Shown here piece by piece: positions 58,101 through 59,106 of a DNA stretch of 64,000 bases. The translations under genes and the position numbers were made by a program. The notes below the pieces were generated by a model. That model saw nothing but the letters and a program-made list of their open reading frames with translations, was not told where the DNA came from and did no database searches. Source of the stretch: Cyrtodaria siliqua (Eukaryota > Mollusca > Bivalvia > Adapedonta > Hiatellidae); NCBI GenBank assembly GCA_037043455.1, contig JAWPHD010000083.1:496001-560000 (forward strand). Reading direction: 5' to 3'. Numbering within the stretch: position 1 is the first letter of the stretch; each line of letters begins with the position of its first letter.

Positions 58101-58211
58101 GTTTATAACAAATATTTGCTTTTAAAACACCTACCTTGCATCAACAAGGGCAATCGCAAAGAGCAGCGCCGCGATCCACGCTGCTCTTGTTCTAAAGGCA
58201 CCTGGTGCCAT
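1..58211 (-). CDS. Giant secreted mucin-like protein: CCP/EGF, 3x VWD-C8-TIL, 11x WxxW, 6x F5/8C, Pro/Thr repeats (C-terminus off window)
   Basis: This is a hand-built gene model of 48 coding exons between 58211 and 1183; exon borders are given in the module entries below. All introns are GT-AG, every join keeps frame, and the sum is 18,205 coding bases (about 6,068 residues) with no stop. The three N-terminal VWD-C8-TIL assemblies are the hallmark of gel-forming mucins and von Willebrand factor. WxxW (CysD) domains within Pro/Thr arrays are also mucin-like. The six F5/8C (discoidin) domains are not part of vertebrate gel-forming mucins. From about residue 1551 on, domain modules are nearly all bounded by phase-1 introns, fitting growth by exon shuffling and tandem duplication. 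Likely role: extracellular mucus or matrix polymer. The C-terminus lies beyond position 1, so it is unknown whether a cystine knot is present. Individual exon borders could differ in a few places. It could be split into two transcripts, but I see no stop, polyadenylation site or new start between the modules. Confidence 0.88.
1183..1770 (-). CDS. Exon 48: diverged repeats and WxxW domain 11 (last exon in window)
   Basis: 588 bases, phases 1 and 1 (residues about 5873-6068). About six diverged Pro/Thr units ([26 protein letters not shown]) precede WxxW 11: [54 protein letters not shown] and [11 protein letters not shown]. Donor is CAAA|GTAAGT at 1182. The conserved tail of the domain with this donor has been copied many times into the next intron. 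The following exon lies left of the window. Confidence 0.9.
2363..3030. repeat. Two intronic minisatellites
   Basis: Within the exon 47-48 intron (1771-3352). First, three tandem 36-base copies of GAGTTATGGTTCTTGTCATA-type sequence at about 2380-2483. Second, about nine copies of a roughly 30-base unit, CTATCTAACAGTGATTGTGT plus TTTCCATAT, at about 2730-3020. The rest of the intron shows nothing recognisable. Confidence 0.8.
3353..4344 (-). CDS. Exons 46-47: linker and WxxW domain 10
   Basis: Exon 46 is 4344-4142 and exon 47 is 3566-3353, joined in phase 0 (residues about 5734-5873). Linker with [20 protein letters not shown], then WxxW 10: [55 protein letters not shown] and YMIRYQC. It is close in sequence to domains 9 and 11, but only this copy carries an intron (after GDGDHE). 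The donor of exon 46, GAG|GTCAGA, is a modest one. Confidence 0.88.
3820..4005. repeat. Dispersed repeat, inverted relative to the copy at 17698-17895
   Basis: About 185 bases running from AAAAAGATCGGACAGGGAAA to CAGTGGCAAAGTAGGCCACT. The reverse complement is found at 17698-17895 in another intron with small differences. Sharing of a bounded block by two introns 13.7 kb apart indicates a transposable element copy, probably a SINE or MITE. No coding capacity. Confidence 0.75.
4836..8083 (-). CDS. Exon 45: giant exon with end of F5/8C 6, WxxW 7 and 8, about 60 repeats, WxxW 9
   Basis: 3,248 bases, phases 2 in and 1 out, 1,083 residues (about 4651-5734). After FNMLGC come a Thr/Pro linker and two adjacent WxxW domains: [14 protein letters not shown], and [14 protein letters not shown] with FKVRYYCDC. 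About 60 copies of the 12-residue repeat follow, with NIGPGG, NLGPGE and GLISGQ variants. WxxW 9 closes it: [26 protein letters not shown] and YMIRYQC. The acceptor is CGTTTTAG|AATCC and the donor GGAT|GTAAGT. WxxW 8-11 form a subclass with FCGxG and YMIRYQC-like motifs. Antisense frames of up to 474 codons here are repeat artefacts. Confidence 0.92.
5133..7312 (-). repeat. 36-bp coding repeat array, about 60 units (exon 45)
   Basis: On the minus strand the unit is CAACCAGGTCTTGTCTCTGG plus ACAAACACCAACAGCT, coding [12 protein letters not shown]. Variants replace the LVSGQ part by NLGPGE, NIGPGG or LISGQ. All length changes keep multiples of 36, so the frame is preserved. Near-identity of the DNA over 2.2 kb implies recent expansion or gene conversion. 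Confidence 0.95.
8280..8480. repeat. Partial copy of the AAAGGGACA-TIR element
   Basis: The stretch ATTATAATTAATATGAATGA followed by TTCAACAAATGCAAGTTATG matches, in reverse orientation, elements at 56754-57060 and 62505-62625. It fills part of the exon 44-45 intron; the rest of that intron (8084-8621) shows nothing else. Confidence 0.6.
8622..9457 (-). CDS. Exons 43-44: F5/8C domain 6 (end lies in exon 45)
   Basis: Exon 43 is 9457-9307 and exon 44 is 8876-8622 (residues about 4516-4651). It has [68 protein letters not shown] and [10 protein letters not shown]. The last strand [19 protein letters not shown] is at the start of exon 45. Unlike domains 2-5, an extra intron interrupts the C-terminal half after ARWIR. 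Confidence 0.88.
9491..9588. mobile_element. Small foldback MITE
   Basis: Arms GATAGAGTCTGGTCTCATCG (9491 on) and CGAGCTGAGACAGGCTCTATC (to 9588) are inverted copies around a short centre that itself contains GGGCATAGCCC. The core GTCTCATCGAGTT...TTTAAACACC is shared with the hairpin at 48104-48236, so both belong to one family. No transposase. The remainder of the 9458-10467 intron is featureless. Confidence 0.65.
10468..11433 (-). CDS. Exons 41-42: F5/8C domain 5 and linker
   Basis: Exon 41 is 11433-11301 and exon 42 is 10967-10468 (residues about 4305-4516). It begins [20 protein letters not shown], then [59 protein letters not shown] and FNILGC. The linker is Thr/Pro-rich ([18 protein letters not shown]) but not repetitive. 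Confidence 0.88.
11505..11700. repeat. 39-bp intronic minisatellite
   Basis: Four to five tandem units of GCCTGACCATTATATTGGGC plus CTGTAATTGCATTGGGACA in the exon 40-41 intron. Units differ by a few bases. No splice border is included, unlike the arrays at 1-1182, 14903-15128 and 47713-48098. Confidence 0.8.
11921..13286 (-). CDS. Exons 39-40: F5/8C domain 4 and short repeat array
   Basis: Exon 39 is 13286-13145 and exon 40 is 12558-11921 (residues about 4045-4305). It has [32 protein letters not shown], then [48 protein letters not shown] and FEVLGC. After the domain come about six copies of the repeat in the variant [12 protein letters not shown] and a linker ([17 protein letters not shown]). 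The donor of exon 39, GG|GTAATT, is a weaker one. Confidence 0.88.
11995..12210 (-). repeat. 36-bp coding repeat array, about six units (exon 40)
   Basis: Same family as the arrays in exons 30, 31, 33 and 45, but here the dominant unit codes [12 protein letters not shown]. Units 2-5 are almost identical to each other, suggesting a local expansion separate from the other exons. Confidence 0.9.
13325..13418. mobile_element. Short TIR element, deletion derivative
   Basis: Ends TTAACCCTTAGCC and GGCTAAGGGTTAA are inverted copies. Inside is AATGTATAATGGACTGTCC, the reverse complement of a segment of the element at 31849-32070. It is therefore likely an internally deleted, oppositely oriented relative. 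It lies in the exon 38-39 intron (13287-14132), in which I otherwise see only a 60-base repeat fragment at about 13497-13556. Confidence 0.6.
14133..14323 (-). CDS. Exon 38: Pro/Thr linker exon
   Basis: 191 bases, phases 2 in and 1 out (residues about 3981-4045). It encodes [20 protein letters not shown] and three further diverged units such as [11 protein letters not shown], a relic of the same 12- to 13-residue repeat without recent homogenisation. It separates discoidin domains 3 and 4. It converts phase 2 after domain 3 back to phase 1. Confidence 0.8.
14512..14768. mobile_element. MITE, inverted relative to the copy at 28738-28992
   Basis: Starts TTACATGGTCCGAGTATTAA; the body with AAAGTTTGTATATTGTAAAA matches the reverse complement of 28738-28992 over about 245 bases. 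That complete copy has inverted ends TTACATGGTCC / GGTCCATGTAA. The far end of this copy appears cut near 14768. Non-coding. Confidence 0.75.
14860..15128 (-). repeat. Triplicated exon 37 end with donor site
   Basis: Plus-strand blocks CATACCTGTAACAGCCAATC (15091, authentic), CATACCTGTAAGAGCCAGTC (about 15003) and ACTTACCTGTAACAGCCAAT (about 14902) repeat every 90-100 bases, each extended by AGATTAAAT and flanking intron. Each holds the last 30 or so coding bases plus donor. The far copy has CAG|GTAAGT, a better donor match than the authentic CAG|GTATGT. Use of a copy donor would add stop codons. Confidence 0.8.
15096..16112 (-). CDS. Exons 36-37: F5/8C domain 3
   Basis: Exon 36 is 16112-15977 and exon 37 is 15416-15096 (residues about 3829-3981). 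It reads [20 protein letters not shown], then [44 protein letters not shown] and MRFNLIGCY. Exon sizes and the phase-2 internal junction match domains 2, 4 and 5, supporting tandem exon-pair duplication. The last 30 or so bases of exon 37 with its donor are repeated twice in the following intron (14903-15042). Confidence 0.9.
16468..17564 (-). CDS. Exons 34-35: F5/8C domain 2 with flanking Pro/Thr linkers
   Basis: Exon 34 is 17564-17264 and exon 35 is 16928-16468 (residues about 3575-3829). Linker with [10 protein letters not shown] units, then [30 protein letters not shown] and GGAWVPR, joined in phase 2 to [39 protein letters not shown] and [13 protein letters not shown], ending at FEVLSC. 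All hallmark F5/8C strands are present. A tail of diverged repeats ([10 protein letters not shown]) follows. Confidence 0.9.
17145..17215. repeat. Short dispersed repeat, three copies in the window
   Basis: GCCTTCCTGGGGTCCCGTGT followed by ATGTTTTAATGGAATAGCCC. Similar blocks are at about 13502-13556 and 36620-36672. All are intronic and in the same orientation; probably fragments of one transposable element. Confidence 0.6.
17698..18055. repeat. Dispersed repeat copy plus SINE fragment
   Basis: 17698-17895 is the inverted partner of 3820-4005. Immediately after, 17937-18050 carries TTGGTGTTTAACATCATTTTC and GCATTCGAACCTGCAGCGGTG, the 3' body and B-box region of the tRNA-derived SINE family seen at 63257-63486, in reverse orientation. 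Both lie in the exon 33-34 intron. Confidence 0.65.
18301..19440 (-). CDS. Exon 33: dimeric repeat array and WxxW domain 6
   Basis: 1,140 bases, phases 1 and 1 (residues about 3195-3575). About 22 copies of the 12-residue repeat, mostly alternating GLLPGE and GLVSGQ, so the DNA period is 72 bases here. Then WxxW 6: [15 protein letters not shown], where the second Trp is Met, [27 protein letters not shown] and YAVQFYCDC. The acceptor is TTTAATAG|GTCACC at 19441; the first residues are [16 protein letters not shown]. Confidence 0.9.
18612..19428 (-). repeat. 36/72-bp coding repeat array, about 22 units (exon 33)
   Basis: Two unit types alternate: one coding [12 protein letters not shown] and one coding [12 protein letters not shown]. 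Successive 72-base dimers are almost identical, so the higher-order unit is the dimer. Frame is preserved throughout. Confidence 0.95.
19926..20252. mobile_element. TIR element in the exon 32-33 intron
   Basis: The left end, CATACCATATAATCCCTAAT, and the right end, ATTAGAGATTACACGGTATG, are inverted copies over about 28 bases around 330 bases of non-coding sequence with CCCCTCCCC and CGCCCCTG tracts. Fits a MITE. The rest of the 19441-20305 intron shows nothing. Confidence 0.65.
20306..20467 (-). CDS. Exon 32: second half of WxxW domain 5
   Basis: 162 bases, phases 1 and 1 (residues about 3141-3195). It begins [20 protein letters not shown] and ends YKVRFYCSC, supplying the conserved Cys pattern missing from the end of exon 31. 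This split after RSIPG occurs at a different place from the split in WxxW 10, so the two introns were gained independently. Phase and splice sites (TTTCCAG, T|GTAAGT) are good. Confidence 0.85.
21440..24226 (-). CDS. Exon 31: WxxW domain 4, about 65 repeats, start of WxxW domain 5
   Basis: 2,787 bases, phases 1 and 1 (residues about 2212-3141). It starts with WxxW 4: [15 protein letters not shown] (second Trp is Phe), [26 protein letters not shown] and YEVRVYC. About 65 copies of the repeat [12 protein letters not shown] follow, with frequent GLLPGE, NLGPGE and GLISGQ variants. The exon ends with the start of WxxW 5, [16 protein letters not shown], completed in exon 32. The repeat gives about one Ser and two Thr per 12 residues for O-glycosylation. 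A 540-base block is duplicated inside the array. Confidence 0.9.
21532..23868 (-). repeat. 36-bp coding repeat array, about 65 units (exon 31) with 540-bp higher-order duplication
   Basis: Same unit as in exon 45. Lines starting at 22141-22560 recur almost base for base 540 bases later (22681-23100), a duplication of 15 units, including a matching GTCCTGAGACAAGACC variant at about 22529 and 23069. This indicates unequal crossing-over of a multi-unit block. Confidence 0.93.
24888..25985 (-). CDS. Exon 30: repeat array and WxxW domain 3
   Basis: 1,098 bases, phases 1 and 1 (residues about 1846-2212). An introductory Pro/Thr stretch ([19 protein letters not shown]) leads into about 17 copies of the 12-residue repeat, in which every third or fourth unit is the variant [11 protein letters not shown]. 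The exon closes with WxxW domain 3: [15 protein letters not shown] (second Trp is Phe), [26 protein letters not shown] and YEVSVYCDC. Antisense open frames across the array are artefacts of the repeat. Confidence 0.9.
25283..25905 (-). repeat. 36-bp coding repeat array, about 17 units (exon 30)
   Basis: Units of [12 protein letters not shown] interrupted regularly by [12 protein letters not shown] or [12 protein letters not shown] variants, giving partial 108- and 144-base higher-order periods. The first units at 25860-25930 are diverged ([18 protein letters not shown]), as expected for array edges. Confidence 0.93.
27330..27462 (-). mobile_element. tRNA-derived SINE-like sequence
   Basis: On the minus strand, GTGCGTGGTCCAGTGGTAGA matches an RNA polymerase III A box, and the far end has TACTGGTTCTACCCAGGAAG, a motif that also occurs near 51640-51660. 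It sits in the large exon 29-30 intron (25986-28119). That intron also contains three 20-base repeats of GGGACCCTCAGACTACCACCT at about 27958-28018 and otherwise nothing I recognise. Confidence 0.55.
28120..29627 (-). CDS. Exons 27-29: F5/8 type C (discoidin) domain 1
   Basis: Exon 27 is 29627-29419, exon 28 is 28700-28608, exon 29 is 28273-28120 (residues about 1694-1846). Typical elements are [54 protein letters not shown] and LRLDLLGC. F5/8C domains are beta-sandwiches that bind glycans, phospholipids or collagen. The intron positions differ from those of the other five discoidin domains and the sequence is the most diverged, so it is probably the oldest copy. The donor AAT|GTAACC of exon 27 is the weakest in the model. 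Confidence 0.8.
28738..28992. mobile_element. MITE with TTACATGG terminal inverted repeats
   Basis: Begins ATTACATGGTCCCTCC and ends CTCGGTCCATGTAAT, so the ends are inverted copies. About 250 bases, AT-rich, no ORF of note beyond a chance 74-codon frame. A second, inverted copy is at 14512-14768. It lies in the exon 27-28 intron. Confidence 0.75.
29865..30185 (-). mobile_element. SINE copies on the minus strand
   Basis: CAGTGGGATTTGAACCCACAGCAGTGAG at 30150-30177 reads on the minus strand as a B box (GGGTTCAAATCCCACTGGGAG). The body with TACTGTAT and GACGGTCGATT is repeated at about 29885-29945 and 30010-30090, so one complete and one partial copy lie side by side. Same family as 63257-63486. 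Confidence 0.65.
30343..30771 (-). CDS. Exon 26: Pro/Thr linker and WxxW domain 2
   Basis: 429 bases, phases 1 and 1 (residues about 1551-1694). Linker with [11 protein letters not shown], a diverged copy of the 12-residue repeat, followed by WxxW domain 2: [17 protein letters not shown] with an intact [30 protein letters not shown] and YEIRVFCQC. It lies 4.1 kb downstream of exon 25 across the largest intron of the central region. Confidence 0.88.
31275..31615. repeat. 22-bp minisatellite and CA/TA microsatellite
   Basis: About eleven units of GTGTTAGAGACAAAACACACTA at 31275-31520, followed by CACACACACA and an ATATATGTATGTACATG tract to 31605. Located in the 4.1 kb exon 25-26 intron (30772-34902), which is otherwise AT-rich with no gene. 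Confidence 0.85.
31849..32070. mobile_element. MITE with TAACCC terminal inverted repeats
   Basis: Starts CCCTTAACCCGTTAAGCA and ends TGTCGGGTTAAGGGTTA; about 220 bases. The internal block GCAGGCTGATCAGGGTTTAC is shared with 35955-36118 (same orientation) and resembles 62905-63003. Non-coding; four relatives lie in this window. Confidence 0.7.
33905..34565. repeat. Tandem repeat of about 150 bp, four copies
   Basis: Blocks containing TAGTTTTTGAGTTATGCTC, GACAATAATTATAAGTATAA, GAGTTATGGTTCTTG and TTGTGTGAAGTTTCATTGCAG recur at 33947, 34103, 34249, 34406 and 34549 (period 143-157). Non-coding, within the exon 25-26 intron. Confidence 0.8.
34903..35327 (-). CDS. Exon 25: Thr/Pro linker and WxxW domain 1
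   Basis: 425 bases, residues about 1409-1551. After a Thr-rich linker ([12 protein letters not shown]) comes the first mucin-2 type WxxW domain: [42 protein letters not shown] and [10 protein letters not shown]. The first Trp of the motif is Pro (PTNW). In human mucins these CysD domains are small, Cys-rich, C-mannosylation-prone modules that hold mucin chains together non-covalently. Confidence 0.88.
35475..36118. repeat. Short tandem repeat and MITE copy in the exon 24-25 intron
   Basis: 35500-35650 has four copies of TCATCTGAATTTGAGACAAG plus AAAAGATAACTCTTACT. 35955-36118 is a truncated copy of the 31849-32070 element, ending ACGGGTTAAGGGTTGA. Nothing else is visible in 35328-36237. Confidence 0.7.
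36238..37138 (-). CDS. Exons 23-24: TIL-like domain closing the third D assembly
   Basis: Exon 23 is 37138-36986 and exon 24 is 36385-36238 (residues about 1309-1409). Exon 23 has [19 protein letters not shown] and [13 protein letters not shown], a diverged TIL. Exon 24 has [18 protein letters not shown] and ends CRMDCEVC, the VWC-like tail seen after the other TIL domains. It joins in phase 2 to exon 25, which starts with a few more residues of this tail (YCDGG). Confidence 0.8.
37596..38298 (-). CDS. Exons 21-22: C8 domain 3
   Basis: Exon 21 is 38298-38144 and exon 22 is 37726-37596 (residues about 1214-1309). Key elements: [31 protein letters not shown], then [26 protein letters not shown] and HWRSEEVC. 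This is a full C8 pattern directly after VWD 3. Confidence 0.9.
38470..38912 (+). repeat. Duplicated tRNA-like SINE head (two copies)
   Basis: Copies at about 38470-38610 and 38765-38905 share AACCGGGTACAGGTAAATGG, then TCCTCGATAGCTCAGTGGTT, GGGTTCGAGTC and TTGAGGAACGATTTTTTCACC. The core folds as a full cloverleaf (acceptor TCCTCRA/TTGAGGA, D stem GCTC/GAGT, anticodon stem CTGGT/ACCRG, T stem around TTCGAGT), but the base before the anticodon is C rather than the invariant T. More likely a tRNA-derived SINE than a functional tRNA. Between them is a 22-base repeat (CAGCAGTGGTTCTCCTGTAT) three times. Confidence 0.65.
39079..40648 (-). CDS. Exons 18-20: VWD domain 3
   Basis: Exon 18 is 40648-40401, exon 19 is 39739-39555, exon 20 is 39186-39079 (residues about 1033-1213). 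It starts [20 protein letters not shown], continues through [20 protein letters not shown] and [14 protein letters not shown], and ends [20 protein letters not shown]. The calcium-loop residues NFNGNQKDD are intact. As in VWD 1 and 2, the first Cys of the CGLC motif is missing (VGLC). VWD 3 is split over three exons whereas VWD 1 is in one. Confidence 0.9.
39760..40020. repeat. 29-bp minisatellite upstream of exon 19
   Basis: About nine copies of TATTCTGATTGGTCAAGAAT plus GTCTTGTG, starting 20 bases from the exon 19 acceptor. Each unit includes ATTGGT on the plus strand (CCAAT-box-like on the minus strand), which I take as chance. Confidence 0.8.
40959..42366 (-). CDS. Exons 15-17: TIL domain 2 and a further TIL-type segment
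   Basis: Exon 15 is 42366-42123, exon 16 is 41833-41616, exon 17 is 41052-40959 (residues about 848-1033). Exon 15 reads [16 protein letters not shown], then [19 protein letters not shown], a TIL domain with its QCPC end. Exons 16-17 repeat the theme: [36 protein letters not shown] and DCPCYHGG, then SMDCNEW. Two TIL domains in a row before the third VWD matches the D2-D'-D3 arrangement of gel-forming mucins, where D' contributes an extra TIL. All three junctions keep frame. Confidence 0.85.
42779..42949 (-). CDS. Exon 14: C8 domain 2
   Basis: 171 bases, residues about 791-848. The sequence [20 protein letters not shown] followed by [13 protein letters not shown] and RWRMMIDEC is a canonical C8 core: xCxxxVxxxxFxxxCxxDxC, then a central Y-A-xxC. 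It completes the second D assembly together with exon 13. Confidence 0.9.
43419..43637 (-). CDS. Exon 13: end of VWD 2 and start of C8 domain 2
   Basis: 219 bases, residues about 718-791. It begins [20 protein letters not shown]. Compared with VWD 1 and 3 ([16 protein letters not shown]), this loop lacks most acidic or Asn ligands, so calcium binding may be lost in VWD 2. The end [12 protein letters not shown] starts the second C8 domain. Confidence 0.85.
44445..44881 (-). CDS. Exon 12: VWD domain 2, main part
   Basis: 437 bases, residues about 572-718. It opens [15 protein letters not shown], then [20 protein letters not shown], an excellent VWD start. Donor is ATGG|GTAAGC; the domain end ([14 protein letters not shown]) lies in exon 13. 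Frames open further to 44329 only as intron read-through. Confidence 0.9.
45319..45550 (-). CDS. Exon 11: TIL domain 1
   Basis: 232 bases, residues about 495-572. Trypsin-inhibitor-like Cys-rich pattern: [18 protein letters not shown], then [18 protein letters not shown] and QCPC. The tail [17 protein letters not shown] is the usual VWC-like extension after TIL domains in mucins. It completes the first D assembly and is spliced in phase 2 to exon 12. Confidence 0.88.
45866..46395 (-). CDS. Exons 9-10: C8 domain 1
   Basis: Exon 9 is 46395-46280 and exon 10 is 46016-45866, joined in phase 0 (residues about 406-495). They carry the eight-Cys C8 pattern: FATCHH, then a second part with [16 protein letters not shown] and a terminal WRSAQLC. 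C8 always follows VWD in mucin-type D assemblies, as here. Confidence 0.85.
46593..47095. repeat. Direct duplication, about 140 bp, 361 bp apart
   Basis: 46593-46732 and 46954-47094 both read CACTTTAGTTATCACATTAT, then ACCACAAAAA, GAGAATAAAAGGAGATAATT and ATATTGTATTACGGTG with very few differences. The second copy ends about 60 bases from the exon 8 donor. Non-coding. Confidence 0.8.
47158..47736 (-). CDS. Exon 8: VWD domain 1
   Basis: 579 bases, residues about 213-406. After a short Thr/Ser linker comes [20 protein letters not shown], a clear start of a von Willebrand type D domain (usual form GDPHY-x-TFDG). It ends [19 protein letters not shown], the calcium-loop region. The Cys expected before GLC is Gln, so the CxxC (CGLC) motif linked to disulfide exchange is absent. 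The acceptor of this exon has been tandemly copied into the upstream intron (see repeat at 47713-48098). Confidence 0.9.
47713..48098 (-). repeat. 60-bp array duplicating the exon 8 acceptor and first coding bases
   Basis: GAGTGGCATTAATGGCTGGA starts at 47713, 47775, 47835, 47894, 47954, 48014 and 48074. On the minus strand the unit is TTCTCTAG|AATCC plus about 20 bases matching the start of exon 8 (ATTAATGCCACTC). The first copy is the true exon border; five more carry an intact AG acceptor and the last lacks it. It is the mirror case of the donor array at 1-1182. Confidence 0.85.
48104..48236. mobile_element. Foldback MITE hairpin
   Basis: Arms CTAGTGTGTGATATATAATA (48104 on) and TATTACATATCACACACTAG-like sequence (to 48236) are inverted over about 55 bases, with GATCTCATCGAGTTGG and CCAACTCGATGAGC inside, around a 19-base loop. 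Same family as 9491-9588. It abuts the duplicated-acceptor array. Confidence 0.75.
48645..48760. repeat. 30-bp minisatellite
   Basis: Four copies of CCCCCTTTGGGAGACAGTGG plus AGGTTGTGTC in the exon 7-8 intron. CCCTTTGGG makes each unit locally palindromic. No coding role. Confidence 0.8.
49015..49209 (-). CDS. Exon 7: sushi/CCP domain 2
   Basis: 195 bases in one exon, phases 1 and 1 (residues about 148-213). It runs from [15 protein letters not shown] to SEIPNC, with [11 protein letters not shown] in the centre and DGQW before the end. The six-Cys spacing is like CCP domain 1, so the pair probably arose by duplication around the EGF exon. Confidence 0.8.
49880..49975 (-). CDS. Exon 6: EGF-like domain
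   Basis: 96 bases, acceptor TTCATTTACAG and donor C|GTAAGTAT, phases 1 and 1, so it is a symmetric EGF exon. It reads [12 protein letters not shown], then a loop, then [12 protein letters not shown]: six Cys in EGF order with the usual NGG and GF-x-G signatures. No calcium-binding EGF pattern is seen. It lies between the two sushi domains. Confidence 0.85.
50495..50845. repeat. 22-23-bp minisatellite
   Basis: About fifteen copies of TTCCATTCATGCATGTACTTT in the exon 5-6 intron. The unit includes the palindrome ATGCAT. It creates spurious frames of up to 133 codons rich in His, Cys and Phe on the plus strand. Confidence 0.85.
51030..51974 (-). CDS. Exons 4-5: sushi/CCP domain 1
   Basis: Exon 4 is 51974-51902 and exon 5 is 51157-51030 (phase 2 junction). 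They encode residues about 49-116, running from [17 protein letters not shown] to DIPDC. Features of a sushi (complement control) fold are the PAHGT after the first Cys, [10 protein letters not shown] in the middle, and a Trp before the last Pro-x-Cys. There are six Cys rather than four, as in several sushi domains of large adhesive proteins. Sushi domains bind proteins or act as rigid spacers. Confidence 0.75.
51375..51680. mobile_element. Two SINE-like sequences in the exon 4-5 intron
   Basis: 51375-51545: ATGGCCTAGCGGGTAGCATG is an A-box-like tRNA head and GCCCTTAGGCAAGACACTTCC a motif common in invertebrate SINE bodies. 51548-51680: GGTGTTTACCGTCATTATCA, GACGGTCGATTTTT and GTGTAGAACCAGTACTGTAC match the 63257-63486 family in reverse. 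Then a 41-base duplication with CCTCCCCCTCTCTCTGGGGC at about 51732-51812. Confidence 0.6.
53369..53407 (-). CDS. Exon 3: short linker exon
   Basis: 39 bases between acceptor TTTTTTTCAG and donor G|GTATGT, phases 1 in and 1 out. It adds [13 protein letters not shown], a polar linker between the basic site and the first sushi domain. No domain is recognisable. Support is the good splice sites and frame continuity. Confidence 0.65.
53858..54335. repeat. TA-rich microsatellite and large inverted repeat
   Basis: 53858-54003 is an ACATTATATATACATT-type microsatellite. 54010-54135 and 54215-54332 are near-perfect inverted arms: AACCGCGAACATCATTAGTG and CACTAATGATGTTCGCGGTT, extending through ATTTAAAAATGGAAGTGATA to a TTCCTTTTTTTATTTATT end. 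The 80-base loop is again ATATACATT repeat. It could form a hairpin of about 115 bp stem in the exon 2-3 intron. Confidence 0.85.
56178..56206 (-). CDS. Exon 2: 29-base micro-exon with RKKR basic site
   Basis: Acceptor ttttaacatttcag, then 29 bases, then donor G|GTAGGT. Joined to exon 1 it reads [15 protein letters not shown] fits the R-x-K/R-R pattern cut by furin-like convertases, so residues 26-33 may form a very short propeptide. The exon is below the length most gene finders accept, but phases (2 in, 1 out) match both neighbours and an independent signal-peptide exon needs it. Confidence 0.7.
56295..56412. repeat. 15-bp minisatellite next to exon 2
   Basis: About seven copies of GTACCCGTTATTT, some with small changes, about 90 bases upstream of exon 2. 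Non-coding. Confidence 0.75.
56754..57060. mobile_element. MITE with AAAGGGACA terminal inverted repeats
   Basis: Begins TTTAAAGGGACATACAGC and ends GCCGCCTGTCCCTTTAA; about 305 bases with AGTTTTTCGGCATAACTTGC and GTATAATAAGACGAACCAG inside. A related near-complete copy is at 60178-60458; partial copies at 8280-8480, 52480-52680 and 62505-62625. It lies in the exon 1-2 intron (56207-58134). That intron also has a perfect 39-base palindrome at 57241-57279 and a 70-base duplication at about 57890-58030. Confidence 0.7.
58135..58211 (-). CDS. Exon 1: start codon and signal peptide
   Basis: 77 coding bases. The peptide starts [18 protein letters not shown] and continues with a short hydrophobic stretch ending VDA, a classic secretory signal with a likely cut after Ala25. 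The exon ends at TGCAAG|GTAGGT, a strong donor, in phase 2. This ATG was chosen because it begins the hydrophobic leader directly and has a TATA box at a suitable distance upstream. The leader sends the protein into the secretory pathway, as the extracellular domains require. Confidence 0.8.
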
Positions 58212-58362
58212 TCCTCCGACTTACAAAAGTTCGTTAACGAAATCCTCAGACTGAAACAATTATATGAACACCACACATAAACAAAATAAAGGTCTGAGGC
58301 GTTATTTTTCTCTCACGAAAATGTTACTTTTTCAACGCTGCTCGTTCTTAACGGAACGTCAC

Positions 58363-58370
58363 CTTATATA
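58363..58370 (-). promoter_or_regulatory. TATA box of the giant mucin-like gene
   Basis: The minus strand reads TATATAAG here, about 150 bases upstream of the signal-peptide ATG at 58211. A start site 25-30 bases downstream would fall near 58335, giving a 5' UTR of about 125 bases if it is unspliced. That UTR contains one short upstream ORF of ten codons. A palindromic E-box, CACGTG, lies at 58386-58391. The position and match are good; promoter activity is inferred. Confidence 0.5.
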
Positions 58371-58371
58371 G

Positions 58372-59075
58372 CACCGCGAAATGATCACGTGACTGTGTAA
58401 TTTGCATATCTGTAATTGATTACAATGTAGGTGGTTGTTGACAACGAAGAAACTTCTCAATGTTCAGATTGTCCTCAGGTGGTACAGCACTTTGTTACAC
58501 CTGATCCGCTACCCGAATTTGGACTTTCATATCTTCTCACTCCACGATAGTGTATTCAATTTGCATTGATTAATGGATGTTCCTTTATAGATTCTGTTTA
58601 TTTTCACTTTTAAATAAATCCTGTGACTTTCGGGTTTCAATTAAGCATTATATTTCTGACTTTACAAACCATCCTTAACAGTGTGTAAGTCTCCAAAAGT
58701 TTTGGCGACGTTGTTATTTGATGAATATATGTACGGTAGCCGCATTGTTAACGCAGAGCTCCGGGATTAACTATAAAAGTATTGGTCGAAACATTTTAAC
58801 GGTTTTTTGTTGCTACATATTTCTATGCAAGAACATGATTTTATTCTGAATTGAAATTGCAATTTTATAACACACGATCAAATTAATATAAATAAACTTG
58901 CATCAATATTTATTTATAAGCACATACGTCTGGCCCATAGTTTGCATGCATTTAATTCCTTTTGAGGATTAACACATATTTTTCAATGTCAGCTTATTCT
59001 GTAATGTTGAAATGCCAAATGCCAAAATAAAAATGTAGCAACACTAAACTCACAATAATGTTTTGCTTTTTATTA

Positions 59076-59106
<31 letters not shown>

